Assembly (NCBI GenBank): GCA_017306015.1
Contig: JAFKJK010000030.1
Span: forward strand, 1 to 44,464
Source of the DNA: Propionibacteriaceae bacterium
Lineage (GTDB): Bacteria; Actinomycetota; Actinomycetes; Propionibacteriales; Propionibacteriaceae
Direction: 5' to 3'
Length of the DNA: 44,464 bases
Position numbers and translations under genes: made by a program. Below, in pieces: positions 8,451 to 18,000 of this stretch; position 1 is the stretch's first letter; the number at the start of each line of letters is the position of its first letter. The notes beneath the pieces are model-generated. The model saw nothing but the letters and a program-made list of their open reading frames with translations, did not search any database and had not been told where the DNA came from.

Positions 8451-10108
8451 GCCAGCTGCCTCCTCGCCGCACCCTCGGCGACGGTCGCGCGCACCTGGTC
8501 GAGGAAGGCCTCGGCGTAGTGCTCGACCGGGAAGTCTCCGAGGTAGTACGTCCGCAGTTGCTGCCTGACCTGCGCCATCGGGTCGTGGCGGAGCATGTCG
8601 GCCAGCACCGGCGTCGGGTCCCCGAGACGGGGACGCAGCAGGTAGCCCGCCCGCATCATCGGGTACTCCTGAAGGGGATCGTCCTCGGGCTCGCCCACGT
8701 CCACGACGGCGAACGGCTTGCCGGAGAACAGGAAGTCCGCAGCCACACTCGACACGTCGGTGACCAGGGCGTCCACCGTGTTGAACGTGTCGAACAGCGA
8801 CAGCGTGGTCGCGTCCGCACCGTACAGGTGCTGGCCACCGTCTGCGTTGGCCTTGGCCAGCAGCTGGTTGGCCTCGTTGATCTGCCGGATCGACGGGGCG
8901 TGCTTGAACGAGTACGGGTGCGGCCGGAAGATCACCCGGACGCCGAGGTCGAGCAGCGACTGCACCACCATCGCCGCCCACGGCAGCGAGGTCAGGCCGG
9001 CGGCGTCGTGGAAGCCGTGCCAGGTCGGCGCGTACAGCACCAGCGGCTCGGCCACCTCGGTGATCGAGCCGGACGCCCGCGCGACGTTCTCGACCTGGGG
9101 ACGGCCGACGATCCGGAACTTCTCCTCCGGGATGTCGACCCCGTGCTGGGCGTACCGGTCGATGCCGCCCTGGCCGGCGACGTAGACCTCGTCGAACATG
9201 GCTGTCACCGGGTTGTAGCTGGCCGGCTTGTCCGACTCCCCGTGCAGGATCTGGACGTGGATCTTGTCCCCGAAGCGGACGCACTGGCTGTTCTTCATCG
9301 AGTTGTTGACGTAGTAGACCGCGCTCGCGGAGCCGTCGATCACCGCCTCCACGCTGGCCAGGGTCGGGCACAGCACCACCGGCGCGGACGTGGCGGCCGC
9401 GACGACGTCGAACATGTAGCGCTCACGGACGATGACCAGGTACTTCAGTCCCACTCGCTCGAAGATCGGCAGCCACATCAGGAGCTGGTACTCCGACTCG
9501 GCCGGAGCGCTGAAGTGGATCAGGAACTTCGGGTCGTAGGCGGCGGCGGCCTTGCGGAAGCTGGCCTCGATCCGGGACGGCGGCCACTTCCAGATGCTCC
9601 AGCCGATCAGCCCCAGGGCGACCCCGAAGCCCAGCACGATCAGCACCATGATCGGCAGCATCGGCGGGTCGAGCAGGGCGGCGAGCCCGAGCGCGATCAG
9701 CCCGACGGTGGTCACGTCGAACGTGAAGGTCTGGTCCAGATAGCCGACCGCCTTGAAGCCGGGCAGGTGCACGGCCTTGATCGCCGTCCCGCTCCGCCGC
9801 CGGATCTGGTAGCGCAGCGGACTCTCCAGCAGGCAGGCGCCGATCACCAGCGCACCGGCCACCGCGGTGAACCACACCTGGTCGCCGCGAGGGGCGCCGA
9901 GGGCGAACGTGGCGGCGAGGACGGCATTGGTCGGCAGCGACTGGAACCGTCCGAACTTCCAGGTGACCAGGACGGCCACCAGCCCGAGCAGGGTCGGCCA
10001 GATGCCCAGCTGGCCGGTCAACTCCAGGCCGAAGGTCAGGACGGCGACGAAGGCGAGCGCGATGTCGCGGATGAGGTTCTTCAGTTCCTGGATGTTGATA
10101 TCCGTCAC
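8447..10108 (-). CDS. CDP-glycerol/ribitol phosphotransferase-family polymerase
   Basis: Predicted teichoic-acid polymerase of the TagF/TarL (glyphos_transf) superfamily, 553 residues, transferring alditol phosphate from a CDP-alditol to a growing chain at the inner membrane face. The N-terminal ~190 residues hold several hydrophobic segments (for example ALVIGACLL and LIALGLAALL), so it is membrane-anchored. The catalytic region (about 190-545) shows ILHGESDK, GRPQVENV, YAPTWHGF, FRPHPYS and TDVSSVAADFLFSGKP, typical of the family. It overlaps its neighbours on both sides by 4 bases (ATGA with the reductase upstream, GTGA with the lipoprotein downstream), indicating a coupled operon. A second family member lies at 15098-16915. 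Whether it uses CDP-glycerol or CDP-ribitol is not decidable from the motifs; the adjacent CDP-ribitol-type genes favour ribitol. Confidence 0.88.
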   Translation of the reverse strand: MTDINIQELKNLIRDIALAFVAVLTFGLELTGQLGIWPTLLGLVAVLVTWKFGRFQSLPTNAVLAATFALGAPRGDQVWFTAVAGALVIGACLLESPLRYQIRRRSGTAIKAVHLPGFKAVGYLDQTFTFDVTTVGLIALGLAALLDPPMLPIMVLIVLGFGVALGLIGWSIWKWPPSRIEASFRKAAAAYDPKFLIHFSAPAESEYQLLMWLPIFERVGLKYLVIVRERYMFDVVAAATSAPVVLCPTLASVEAVIDGSASAVYYVNNSMKNSQCVRFGDKIHVQILHGESDKPASYNPVTAMFDEVYVAGQGGIDRYAQHGVDIPEEKFRIVGRPQVENVARASGSITEVAEPLVLYAPTWHGFHDAAGLTSLPWAAMVVQSLLDLGVRVIFRPHPYSFKHAPSIRQINEANQLLAKANADGGQHLYGADATTLSLFDTFNTVDALVTDVSSVAADFLFSGKPFAVVDVGEPEDDPLQEYPMMRAGYLLRPRLGDPTPVLADMLRHDPMAQVRQQLRTYYLGDFPVEHYAEAFLDQVRATVAEGAARRQLA

Positions 10109-10812
10109 AGGCGCACGACCAGGTTCTGGCTGTCGACGAACCGGCCGAAGTCGCTGGCCAGCATCTCGATCACACCGGCGACGTCCTCGGGCTGCATGAT
10201 CGTGCTCGGATCCTCGTCCGGGGCCAGGGTGCGCCGCAGCGCCGTCGCACAGCGTCCGGGCGAGATGGTCACCACCCGGGTGCCGTAGATGCTCAGTTCC
10301 TCCTTCATCACCTGGCTCATCGCGATCATCGCCGCCTTGGACGCCGAGTAGGTCAGCCAGCCGGAGCGTCCGTTGATGCCGGCGGTCGAGGCCACGTTGA
10401 GGATGAACTCGAACCGGTTGCCGGCGTGCAGCAGGCCTTGGGTGATCACGAACGGGGCGTACAGGTTCACGTTGATGGTCCGCTCGAAGTCCTCGAAGCG
10501 CACCTCGTGGATCGGGGACGGCGCGGTGAAGCCGGCGTTGTTGACCAGGTAGTCCACCCGTCCCGCCTCGGCGATGATCTGCGGCAGCAGGTCACGGATC
10601 GCGTCCAGGTCGTTCAGGTCGATCTCGTGGTGGAAGAAGCGCTTGCCGCCGGGGTTGTTCGCGGCGAGGTGGGCACGCAACTCGTCGAACTCGGTCGAGG
10701 ATCGGGCCAGCAGGACGAACGTGTCGATGTCGTTCGCCCCGGCCCAGAACCGTTCGACGGTGGCCTGACCGATGCCCTTGCTGGCACCGGTCACCAGCAT
10801 CGTCTTAGTCAT
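10105..10812 (-). CDS. Short-chain dehydrogenase/reductase, candidate ribulose-5-phosphate reductase
   Basis: Classical SDR of 235 residues with the cofactor motif TGASKGIG (about 8-15), NNAG, the catalytic Ser in NVASTAG and the YSASK catalytic Tyr/Lys pair. The C-terminal substrate region contains ISPGRCATALRR. It lies between an IspD/TarI-type cytidylyltransferase (8-bp overlap) and a CDP-alditol polymerase (4-bp overlap). In Haemophilus, Acs1/Bcs1 joins an IspD-like domain and an SDR domain to reduce ribulose-5-phosphate and form CDP-ribitol. The two separate genes here match those two halves, so this gene is inferred to make ribitol-5-phosphate. Substrate is not proven by sequence; another keto sugar phosphate is possible. 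Confidence 0.85.
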   Translation of the reverse strand: MTKTMLVTGASKGIGQATVERFWAGANDIDTFVLLARSSTEFDELRAHLAANNPGGKRFFHHEIDLNDLDAIRDLLPQIIAEAGRVDYLVNNAGFTAPSPIHEVRFEDFERTINVNLYAPFVITQGLLHAGNRFEFILNVASTAGINGRSGWLTYSASKAAMIAMSQVMKEELSIYGTRVVTISPGRCATALRRTLAPDEDPSTIMQPEDVAGVIEMLASDFGRFVDSQNLVVRL

Positions 10813-11488
10813 CTGTCCCCTCTGCTCCGAGCAGGTAGCCCGCCAGCTTCACGTCCGTCTTGGTGGTGACCTTGAAGTTGCGGTCGTTGCCGGGGATGAA
10901 GTAGACCTCGGCCCCGGCCACGGCGCACAGCGTCGCGTCCTCGGTGAACTGGAGGTCGTGCTCCCGCGCGTACTCGTGCGCGGCCTGCAGGGTCGACAGG
11001 CGGAACTTCTGCGGCAGCTGGACGTTCCGCAGCCGGTCCCGCTCGAGGTAGCCGGTCACGCGCCGGGTCTCGGGCTCCACCGGCGCGACCGTGAACGGGA
11101 TCTCCAGCATGAAGCTGACGTTCTCGTGCTCGGAGGCGATCAGCTCGGCGAAGTCGGCCGTCGACACCAGCGGACGGGCGGTCTCGTGCACGATCACGTG
11201 CTCGTTCTCGCAGTGCGGCAGCATCAGCCGGACGGACTCGTGCCGCGAGCTGCCGCCGGGGACGTAGGTGATCGGCGTCGAGATCGCGTAGTCCTTGACC
11301 AGCTTCTCGATCTCCTCCCGCCAGCCCTCCGGGTAGTTCAGGACGATCTGGGTGACCTCCGGCAGCGGGTCGACCGCCACCAGGGGGTAGACCATCGCCG
11401 GGATGTGGTTGACCCGGATCAGTTGCTTGGGCTGACCCGCTGCGACGCGGGTGCCCAGGCCGCCGTTGAGAAGGGCGAGGGTGTACAT
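10805..11488 (-). CDS. IspD/TarI-type cytidylyltransferase, candidate CDP-ribitol synthase
   Basis: Nucleotidyltransferase of 227 residues. The N-terminal CTP-binding loop reads LNGGLGTRVAAGQPKQLI, an IspD/TarI-like version of the AAGxGxR...PKQ motif. Further family motifs are VPGGSSRHESVR, VIVHETARPLVS and FTEDATLC, and GNDRNFKVTTKTD near the C-terminus. IspD makes CDP-methylerythritol for isoprenoids, while TarI makes CDP-ribitol for teichoic acid. Position beside an SDR reductase and a CDP-alditol polymerase favours the TarI-like role. ATG start at 11488; the stop overlaps the SDR start by 8 bp. The gap to the upstream ABC transporter gene contains a very strong hairpin (11604-11667), so this gene may begin its own transcript. 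Confidence 0.85.
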   Translation of the reverse strand: MYTLALLNGGLGTRVAAGQPKQLIRVNHIPAMVYPLVAVDPLPEVTQIVLNYPEGWREEIEKLVKDYAISTPITYVPGGSSRHESVRLMLPHCENEHVIVHETARPLVSTADFAELIASEHENVSFMLEIPFTVAPVEPETRRVTGYLERDRLRNVQLPQKFRLSTLQAAHEYAREHDLQFTEDATLCAVAGAEVYFIPGNDRNFKVTTKTDVKLAGYLLGAEGTDD

Positions 11489-11554
11489 GCGCCGCAGTCT
11501 ATCGGGCCGCCCGTCCGCTGCCCCTGACGCGAGCCGCGGCCCGCGTACTTCATA

Positions 11555-11601
11555 TCCGACTCACAGCCCGCCCCCACGTCCGACTCACGGCCCGCCCCAC
11601 G
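11555..11601. repeat. Short tandem direct repeat
   Basis: Two adjacent copies of a ~23-bp unit (TCCGACTCAC then RGCCCGCCCC-rich sequence, 11555-11578 and 11579-11601), differing by one base and one indel. They lie between the ispD-like gene and the large hairpin. No function is evident. Confidence 0.7.
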
Positions 11602-11603
11602 AG

Positions 11604-11667
11604 AACGCTCCCGAAAGGGACGTTCGCTCCCGAAGTTTCGGGAGCGAACGTGCCTTTCGGGAGCGTT
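11604..11667. repeat. 31-bp-arm perfect-type hairpin between ABC ATPase and ispD-like gene
   Basis: Arms 11604-11634 and 11637-11667 are reverse complements with a single mismatch and a 2-base loop. Each arm itself contains the CTCCCGAA motif twice, so alternative smaller hairpins are possible. It lies 30 bp after the ABC ATPase stop and about 115 bp before the ispD-like start. There is no T-run, so it is not a canonical intrinsic terminator; it may still act as a transcription or mRNA-decay barrier separating the exporter genes from the biosynthesis genes, or be a REP-like element. Confidence 0.85.
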
Positions 11668-11697
11668 TGTGGACGGGAGGAGCCGACGGCGGCTCGG

Positions 11698-12435
11698 TCA
11701 GCGGGACGCCTCGTAGGCGGTGACGACGTCGTCGGTCGGGCCGTCCATCACCAGCTCACCCTTGTTCAGCCAGATCACCCGGTCGCAGGTGTCGCGGATC
11801 GAGGTCATCGAGTGCGACACCAGGAAGACGGTGCCGGCATTGTCGCGGATCTCCCGGATCCGTCCCTCCGAGCGCTTCTGGAACCGCTTGTCGCCGACGC
11901 TGAGTGCCTCGTCGACGATCAGGATGTCGTGCTGCTGGGACGCGGCGATGGCGAACTTGAGCCGCGCCTGCATCCCCGAGGAGTAGGTCCGCATGGGCAG
12001 GTCGATGAATTCCTGCAGCTCGGAGAACTCGACGATCTGGTCGCGCAGGGCGGTGATCTCGCTCTTGGCGAAGCCCAGCGCCAGACCGCCGAGGACGATG
12101 TTGCGCTCGCCCGACAGGTCCGGGATCAGGGCAGCGCCCACCCCCAGCAGGTTGGGCCGGGAGCTGGCGTAGATCGCTCCCGCGCTCGGCGGGGTCAGGC
12201 CGACCATCGCCCGCATCAGCGTCGACTTGCCCGAGCCGTTGGAGCCGATCACGCCGATCGACTCGTTGCGGTAGGCCATGAACGAGACGCCCTTGAGGGC
12301 ATGCACCACGCGCATCGAGCGGGCGGCCCGGCGGAGTCCGCGGGCATTCGGGTTCACCGCCCGTCCGCTCGCGTAGACCTTGTACTCGACGTGGACGTCG
12401 TCGACGACGACGACCGGCTGATCAGTCCCGGCCAT
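11698..12435 (-). CDS. Polysaccharide/teichoic-acid-type ABC transporter ATP-binding protein
   Basis: ATPase subunit (245 residues) of a TagGH/Wzt-like exporter that moves a lipid-linked wall polymer across the membrane. Walker A is GSNGSGKST (64-72), the ABC signature is SSGMQARLKFA, Walker B is ILIVDEALSVGD, and the switch histidine lies in LVSHS. The N-terminal ~40 residues form a family-typical extension before the core. No C-terminal carbohydrate-binding or SH3-like domain is present, unlike Wzt of some O-antigen systems or Bacillus TagH. The start overlaps the permease stop by 14 bp, so the two subunits are co-translated. Neighbouring precursor and polymerase genes agree with teichoic-acid-type export. 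Confidence 0.92.
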   Translation of the reverse strand: MAGTDQPVVVVDDVHVEYKVYASGRAVNPNARGLRRAARSMRVVHALKGVSFMAYRNESIGVIGSNGSGKSTLMRAMVGLTPPSAGAIYASSRPNLLGVGAALIPDLSGERNIVLGGLALGFAKSEITALRDQIVEFSELQEFIDLPMRTYSSGMQARLKFAIAASQQHDILIVDEALSVGDKRFQKRSEGRIREIRDNAGTVFLVSHSMTSIRDTCDRVIWLNKGELVMDGPTDDVVTAYEASR

Positions 12436-13270
12436 AGTGTTCCTCGGCGACCCAGAAGAAGCAGAAGCCGCCGACCAGGGCCACCACCGACCATCCGCTG
12501 AGGTAGAGCCAGTACATCGGGTCGTACGCCGCGTGGGTCATCAGCAGCGAGCGGGCGATGGTCAGCACCTGGTAGAGCGGGTGCCAGTCGTACACCTGGA
12601 TCACCCAGGGGTGGGCGGAGAAGATCTTGTTCACGTCGAACAGGGCGCCGGAGGTGTAGAAGAGGATCCGCGACACGAACGGCAGGATCTGGGTGAGGTC
12701 GCGGAAGTGGACGGTCAGCCGCGCGGTGAACATGGCCACCCCGGCGTTGAACAGGGTGTACAGCCCCACCAGCGGCACCATCAGCAGCCACCGCCAGTCG
12801 GGGAGGTGGCCCAGCACGATCAGGATGCCGAACATCACGATCAGCGACAGCAGCAGCGTGTAGAACTGCTCGACCACCACCGCGAGCGGAAGGGAGATCC
12901 GGGGGAACGACAGCGACTGCACCAGCGCCCGGTTGCCGGTGATCGCGCGGGCACCCTGCTGGAAGCAGGCGGAGAAGAAGTCGAACAGGAACACCCCGAT
13001 GACGACGTGCGCGGCATAGTCCTGGCCGCGGCTCACGGCGCTCTGCAGGACGCCGAAGATCAGTCCGTAGATGACGGCGTTCAGGGTGGGCCGCAGCACC
13101 AGCCAGAGTGCGCCGAGCCGGTTCTCCTGGTTGGTCTCGGCCATCCGGTACGCGGCCATCGTGCTGATGAAATCGCGCCGCTCCCAGGTCTGCTTGAGGT
13201 AGGCCAGGAGGCTCGGGCGGGCACCCACCCGGTGCAGCCCGTGTCTGTCAGCCATCTCGGTCAGGCTCAT
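12422..13270 (-). CDS. Polysaccharide/teichoic-acid-type ABC transporter permease
   Basis: ABC-2 type permease of about 282 residues, the TagG/Wzm partner of the ATPase encoded next. A hydrophilic N-terminus of ~50 residues (ending RMAETNQENRLGALWLVLRP, characteristic of this family) precedes about six membrane segments, including NAVIYGLIFGVLQ, AHVVIGVFLFDFF and LLMVPLVGLYTLF. ATG at 13270 was chosen because AGGAG lies 9 bases upstream and the protein then begins like other family members; the open frame extends further but that stretch is low-complexity and unlike the family. The downstream ATPase overlaps it. It would form the membrane channel for the wall polymer. Confidence 0.9.
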   Translation of the reverse strand: MSLTEMADRHGLHRVGARPSLLAYLKQTWERRDFISTMAAYRMAETNQENRLGALWLVLRPTLNAVIYGLIFGVLQSAVSRGQDYAAHVVIGVFLFDFFSACFQQGARAITGNRALVQSLSFPRISLPLAVVVEQFYTLLLSLIVMFGILIVLGHLPDWRWLLMVPLVGLYTLFNAGVAMFTARLTVHFRDLTQILPFVSRILFYTSGALFDVNKIFSAHPWVIQVYDWHPLYQVLTIARSLLMTHAAYDPMYWLYLSGWSVVALVGGFCFFWVAEEHYGRD

Positions 13271-13370
13271 CCCTGCTCCTGGCTCCCATCGTTCCTCGGC
13301 TGGTGCCCCCAGCTGGGCACGAAACGCCTGTGCGAGCTTAGTGCACAGATGACGCCCCGAATCCGTACCG

Positions 13371-15044
<1,674 letters not shown>

Positions 15045-15097
15045 GGCCTCAGCCTAGCCAGCGGGACGGCGACCACCCGCGCGCGCTCCCTGGTCTG

Positions 15098-16915
15098 CTA
15101 CGCCGTGACCCGGGCCACGTTCGCGGCGAAGGCGGCCTGCGGGCCGTCCGGGGTGTCGCCGAGGACGTGCCGCTTCATCTCGATCCGGGACGGCCTGAGG
15201 GGGTCGTCGCCCAGCGCCGCCGCCAGGACCTCGTCCAGGTCCTCCAGCCGCGGCCCGAGCAGGTAGGACGCCGCCTGGGTGGGGAACGTCCGGACGAACT
15301 CGTCGGCCGGCATCGCCGACGGGTTGCAGGTGACGATCGGACGCTCGGTGTAGAGGAAGTCGGTCGCCACGCTGGAGATGTCGGAGACCAGCAGGTCGGC
15401 CCTGGCCAGGCACTCGGTGAGGCTCAAGTCCGCGTCCGCGGTGACCAGGTGGCCGTTCCCGGCGTTGCGGAGGACGGTGTTGATCTCGGTCAGCGCGGTC
15501 AGCATGGACGTCCGGTGGACGCCGCTGGCCGGGTGCGGACGGAACCAGACCCGGACCTCGGGGTGCTTGGCGAGCAGGCGGCGGACCAGCCGGACCCCCA
15601 TCCGGTCCAGCGACGTGTAGGAGGTCTGGTCGTAGTAGCCCTCGAAGGTGGGCGCGTACAGCAGGATCTTCGGATCGTTGCCGGTCGGCCCGACGGCGAG
15701 TTCGGCGACCTGCGGCCGTCCGATCACGGCGAACTTGTCCCCGCTGAGCTCGATGCCGGCGGCCGGATAGCGGTCCATCGCGGCTGGTCCGGCGACCCAG
15801 ATCTCGTCCACGCCGCGGGCGAGATTGTTGGCGCTGGTCGCCTTGTCCGAGTCGCCGTGCAGCAACATGATGTGCTTCAACCGGGGGTCGCGCTGCAGCT
15901 GGCCGTTGCGCTCTCCGTAGGCGAGGTAGAAGGCGACCCGCAGGCTGGGCAGCGTGAGCCGCTCCACGTCGCGGGGCGCCGGCGCGTAGACGACGGGGTG
16001 CCGGGTCGGCCCGAGCTCCGCGAGCTGGCTGGCCTCGCGGACGAGCAGCAGGCCGTCCTGCGGCAGCTTGTCCAGCGCCGGCAGCCACTGGTTGGCGATG
16101 TACTTGGCCTGGCGGGCGCCGAGCGAGACGTAGACCAGGAACGACGGCGCCAGGGCCCCCAGCTCACCGAGGAGCGCGTCGGCGAGCTTGCGGGCGTCCC
16201 GGCGCAACGCGTACGCCTGCCAGGCCGTCCAGCCGAGGTAGAGCAGCGCCGCCTCGGCGATGGCGATCGAGATCGTCACCCCGAGCAGAGTGAGGGTGAC
16301 CGCTGTCGGCAGGGTCCCGGCCCAGGTGGCGTCCACCAAGGCCGCCGCCTCCGCCAGGAAGAAGACCAGCGGCGTCCCCACGGCGCGGGCATAGACCCGC
16401 GCGTAGCGGGTGACCGTCGCCGGCTGCCGCTCGGCACCCGGCTGGTAGCGCAGCGGCGGTGCCGACCGCCACGCCCACGTCGCCAGCGCGGGCTGGACGA
16501 ACCAGGCGAGCTGGATGAACAGCACCGCCGTGATGTAGCCCATGCCCGCGGCGACGGCGTTGGGCAGCCCGGACGCGAACAGGACGGCTGCGGCGGCCAG
16601 GCTGCGCAGCAGCGCGCGGGCCTGGGGCCGGAGCCCGACCAGGTCCAGCAGCCGGCTGGTCGAGGGGTCGGCGCGGGTGGACAACCAGTCGACCGCGGCC
16701 GGCACCAGCCAGGCGACCAGGCCGACGAAGGGCAGCCGCAGCCAGGCCGCGGCGAACTGCACGACCAGGCCGATCGCGAAGAAGGTGAGATTCGCCCGTC
16801 CGCACCAGACCGAGAGGCCGAGCGGGACCCGTCCGGGCCAGGCGGCCAGCGCGAGTTCCTGCCACTCGGGGACGGGGGCACGACCGAAGTCCTCGATTCC
16901 CCTGCGGCGGCTCAC
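15098..16915 (-). CDS. CDP-glycerol/ribitol phosphotransferase-family polymerase, second copy
   Basis: Membrane-anchored member of the TagF/TarL superfamily, 605 residues. The N-terminal ~230 residues contain multiple hydrophobic segments (FFAIGLVVQFAAAWL, FVGLVAWLVPAAV, LVFFLAEAAAL). The catalytic half shows LLHGDSDK, GRPQVAEL, YAPTFEGYY, FRPHPASG and SDISSVATDFLYTERP, the same motif order as the 8447-10108 protein, so the two are paralogues. It is separated from that gene by pgi and the exporter. Two such enzymes may act sequentially (primer versus polymerase) or on different polymers; this is inference. ATG start at 16915. Confidence 0.86.
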   Translation of the reverse strand: MSRRRGIEDFGRAPVPEWQELALAAWPGRVPLGLSVWCGRANLTFFAIGLVVQFAAAWLRLPFVGLVAWLVPAAVDWLSTRADPSTSRLLDLVGLRPQARALLRSLAAAAVLFASGLPNAVAAGMGYITAVLFIQLAWFVQPALATWAWRSAPPLRYQPGAERQPATVTRYARVYARAVGTPLVFFLAEAAALVDATWAGTLPTAVTLTLLGVTISIAIAEAALLYLGWTAWQAYALRRDARKLADALLGELGALAPSFLVYVSLGARQAKYIANQWLPALDKLPQDGLLLVREASQLAELGPTRHPVVYAPAPRDVERLTLPSLRVAFYLAYGERNGQLQRDPRLKHIMLLHGDSDKATSANNLARGVDEIWVAGPAAMDRYPAAGIELSGDKFAVIGRPQVAELAVGPTGNDPKILLYAPTFEGYYDQTSYTSLDRMGVRLVRRLLAKHPEVRVWFRPHPASGVHRTSMLTALTEINTVLRNAGNGHLVTADADLSLTECLARADLLVSDISSVATDFLYTERPIVTCNPSAMPADEFVRTFPTQAASYLLGPRLEDLDEVLAAALGDDPLRPSRIEMKRHVLGDTPDGPQAAFAANVARVTA

Positions 16916-16970
16916 GGCGGCAAGCCTAACGGGAATCGGGATCGCGTCCCGTCGAGCGGGCCGACGGCGG

Positions 16971-17927
16971 CTACGGCGCGCTGGCCACCACGGCCACGTG
17001 GACGTGGTTGAAGTGGTTGGCGTTCAGCGAGCCCCGGTCGGCCATCTTGCGCCAGTGCGGGTTGCCCGGGGTCCAGATGTGCTGCTCGAAGATGATGTGG
17101 TCGATCTTGAACAGCTTCGCGTGCGCGATCAGGTAGTTCGCGATGCGGTGGCCGAGCGCGCTCTCCGCGCCCGGAGTGAGCATGATGTCCAGCGCGCGCC
17201 CGTTCTTGTGGAACTGCATGCCACCGGCGCGCCAGCCGCCGTAGGAGTTGACCGCCGGGAACAGCGGGCAGACCGAGCGGTAGATGAACACCGTGGCCTT
17301 GCGCAGCCGGTTCTCCACGGCCGAACCCCGCGAGCACGGCTCCATGCTGGTGCCCTCGGGAATGCCCTCGTTGGGATCGACCTTGGTCAGCTCCTCGTTG
17401 AGCACCCACCCGAGGCCGTCCTCGAACACGACCTGCCGGTACTCGCCGGAGAGCTCGGCCGTGGCCTCCACCTCGGCGCCGACGCCGAGCCGTCCCACAA
17501 CCTTGGACGCCGAGTCGGCCTTCTCCCGGACGTTCAGCGACGAGGTGGTGAACTGGCGACTGACCGCGGCGGCGAGCGAGGCGGACTTCACCTTCTCCGA
17601 CGCGGCTCCCGACACCAGGCCCTTCGTCACCGTCAGGCTGTCGGCGATCAGCGGGCTCTCGGTCTCCGGCGCGTCCGCGCTGGCGGCTGCTGCCACCGGG
17701 GCGACGACCGCCGCCGGGGCCACCGCTGCCGCCGATCCCCCGTTCGCCACCCCGATCGCGACGGCGGCGGTCGTTGCCACCACGGTGACTCCCGCGGCGA
17801 GCGCACCGCCGCGGTTGAACAGCCGGTCGGCCCACGTCGCAGCCGCCCGGCGCGGGGCGCCGGTGTCGACCTCGGGGACGGGCTCCACCTCGACGGGGGC
17901 GGAGCGGCGCGGCTGGTAGCTCAACAC
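16971..17927 (-). CDS. Membrane-anchored SH3b + ARB-07466-like C-terminal domain protein
   Basis: 318 residues. A short cytoplasmic N-terminus is followed by one hydrophobic segment (GALAAGVTVVATTAAVAIGV, about 39-58) acting as anchor or signal, an Ala-rich linker, an SH3b domain with TSSLNVREKADSASKVVGRL and GWVLNEEL (about 150-200), and a C-terminal domain with AVENRLRKATVFIYRSVCP, GRALDIML and NHFNHVHVAV. This resembles the ARB-07466-like domain found in secreted actinobacterial wall proteins, sometimes next to peptidase domains. A role in peptidoglycan binding or remodelling is likely; catalysis is uncertain. Start is GTG at 17927, or TTG as the next codon. An inverted repeat just upstream (17946-17966) may be regulatory. 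Confidence 0.8.
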   Translation of the reverse strand: MLSYQPRRSAPVEVEPVPEVDTGAPRRAAATWADRLFNRGGALAAGVTVVATTAAVAIGVANGGSAAAVAPAAVVAPVAAAASADAPETESPLIADSLTVTKGLVSGAASEKVKSASLAAAVSRQFTTSSLNVREKADSASKVVGRLGVGAEVEATAELSGEYRQVVFEDGLGWVLNEELTKVDPNEGIPEGTSMEPCSRGSAVENRLRKATVFIYRSVCPLFPAVNSYGGWRAGGMQFHKNGRALDIMLTPGAESALGHRIANYLIAHAKLFKIDHIIFEQHIWTPGNPHWRKMADRGSLNANHFNHVHVAVVASAP

Positions 17928-17945
17928 GACCTTCGGCTGGGAGAC

Positions 17946-17966
17946 GTCTGAATCAGTTTCTCAGAC
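17946..17966. promoter_or_regulatory. Inverted repeat upstream of the SH3b protein gene
   Basis: GTCTGA (17946-17951) and TCAGAC (17961-17966) form a 6-bp inverted repeat with a 9-base spacer, 19 bp upstream of the GTG start of the minus-strand gene at 16971-17927. The surrounding ~50 bp is AT-richer than average, as expected for a promoter region. It could be an operator; no regulator is identified. Confidence 0.35.
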
Positions 17967-18000
17967 TAACTTAAGGTTTCGCTGCGGACAACCCTGCGTC

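Noticed and set aside
8451..9371. Upstream extension of the lipoprotein frame to 9371
   Set aside because: The extension overlaps the polymerase gene; the GTG at 8450 gives a proper lipoprotein signal and a coupled overlap.
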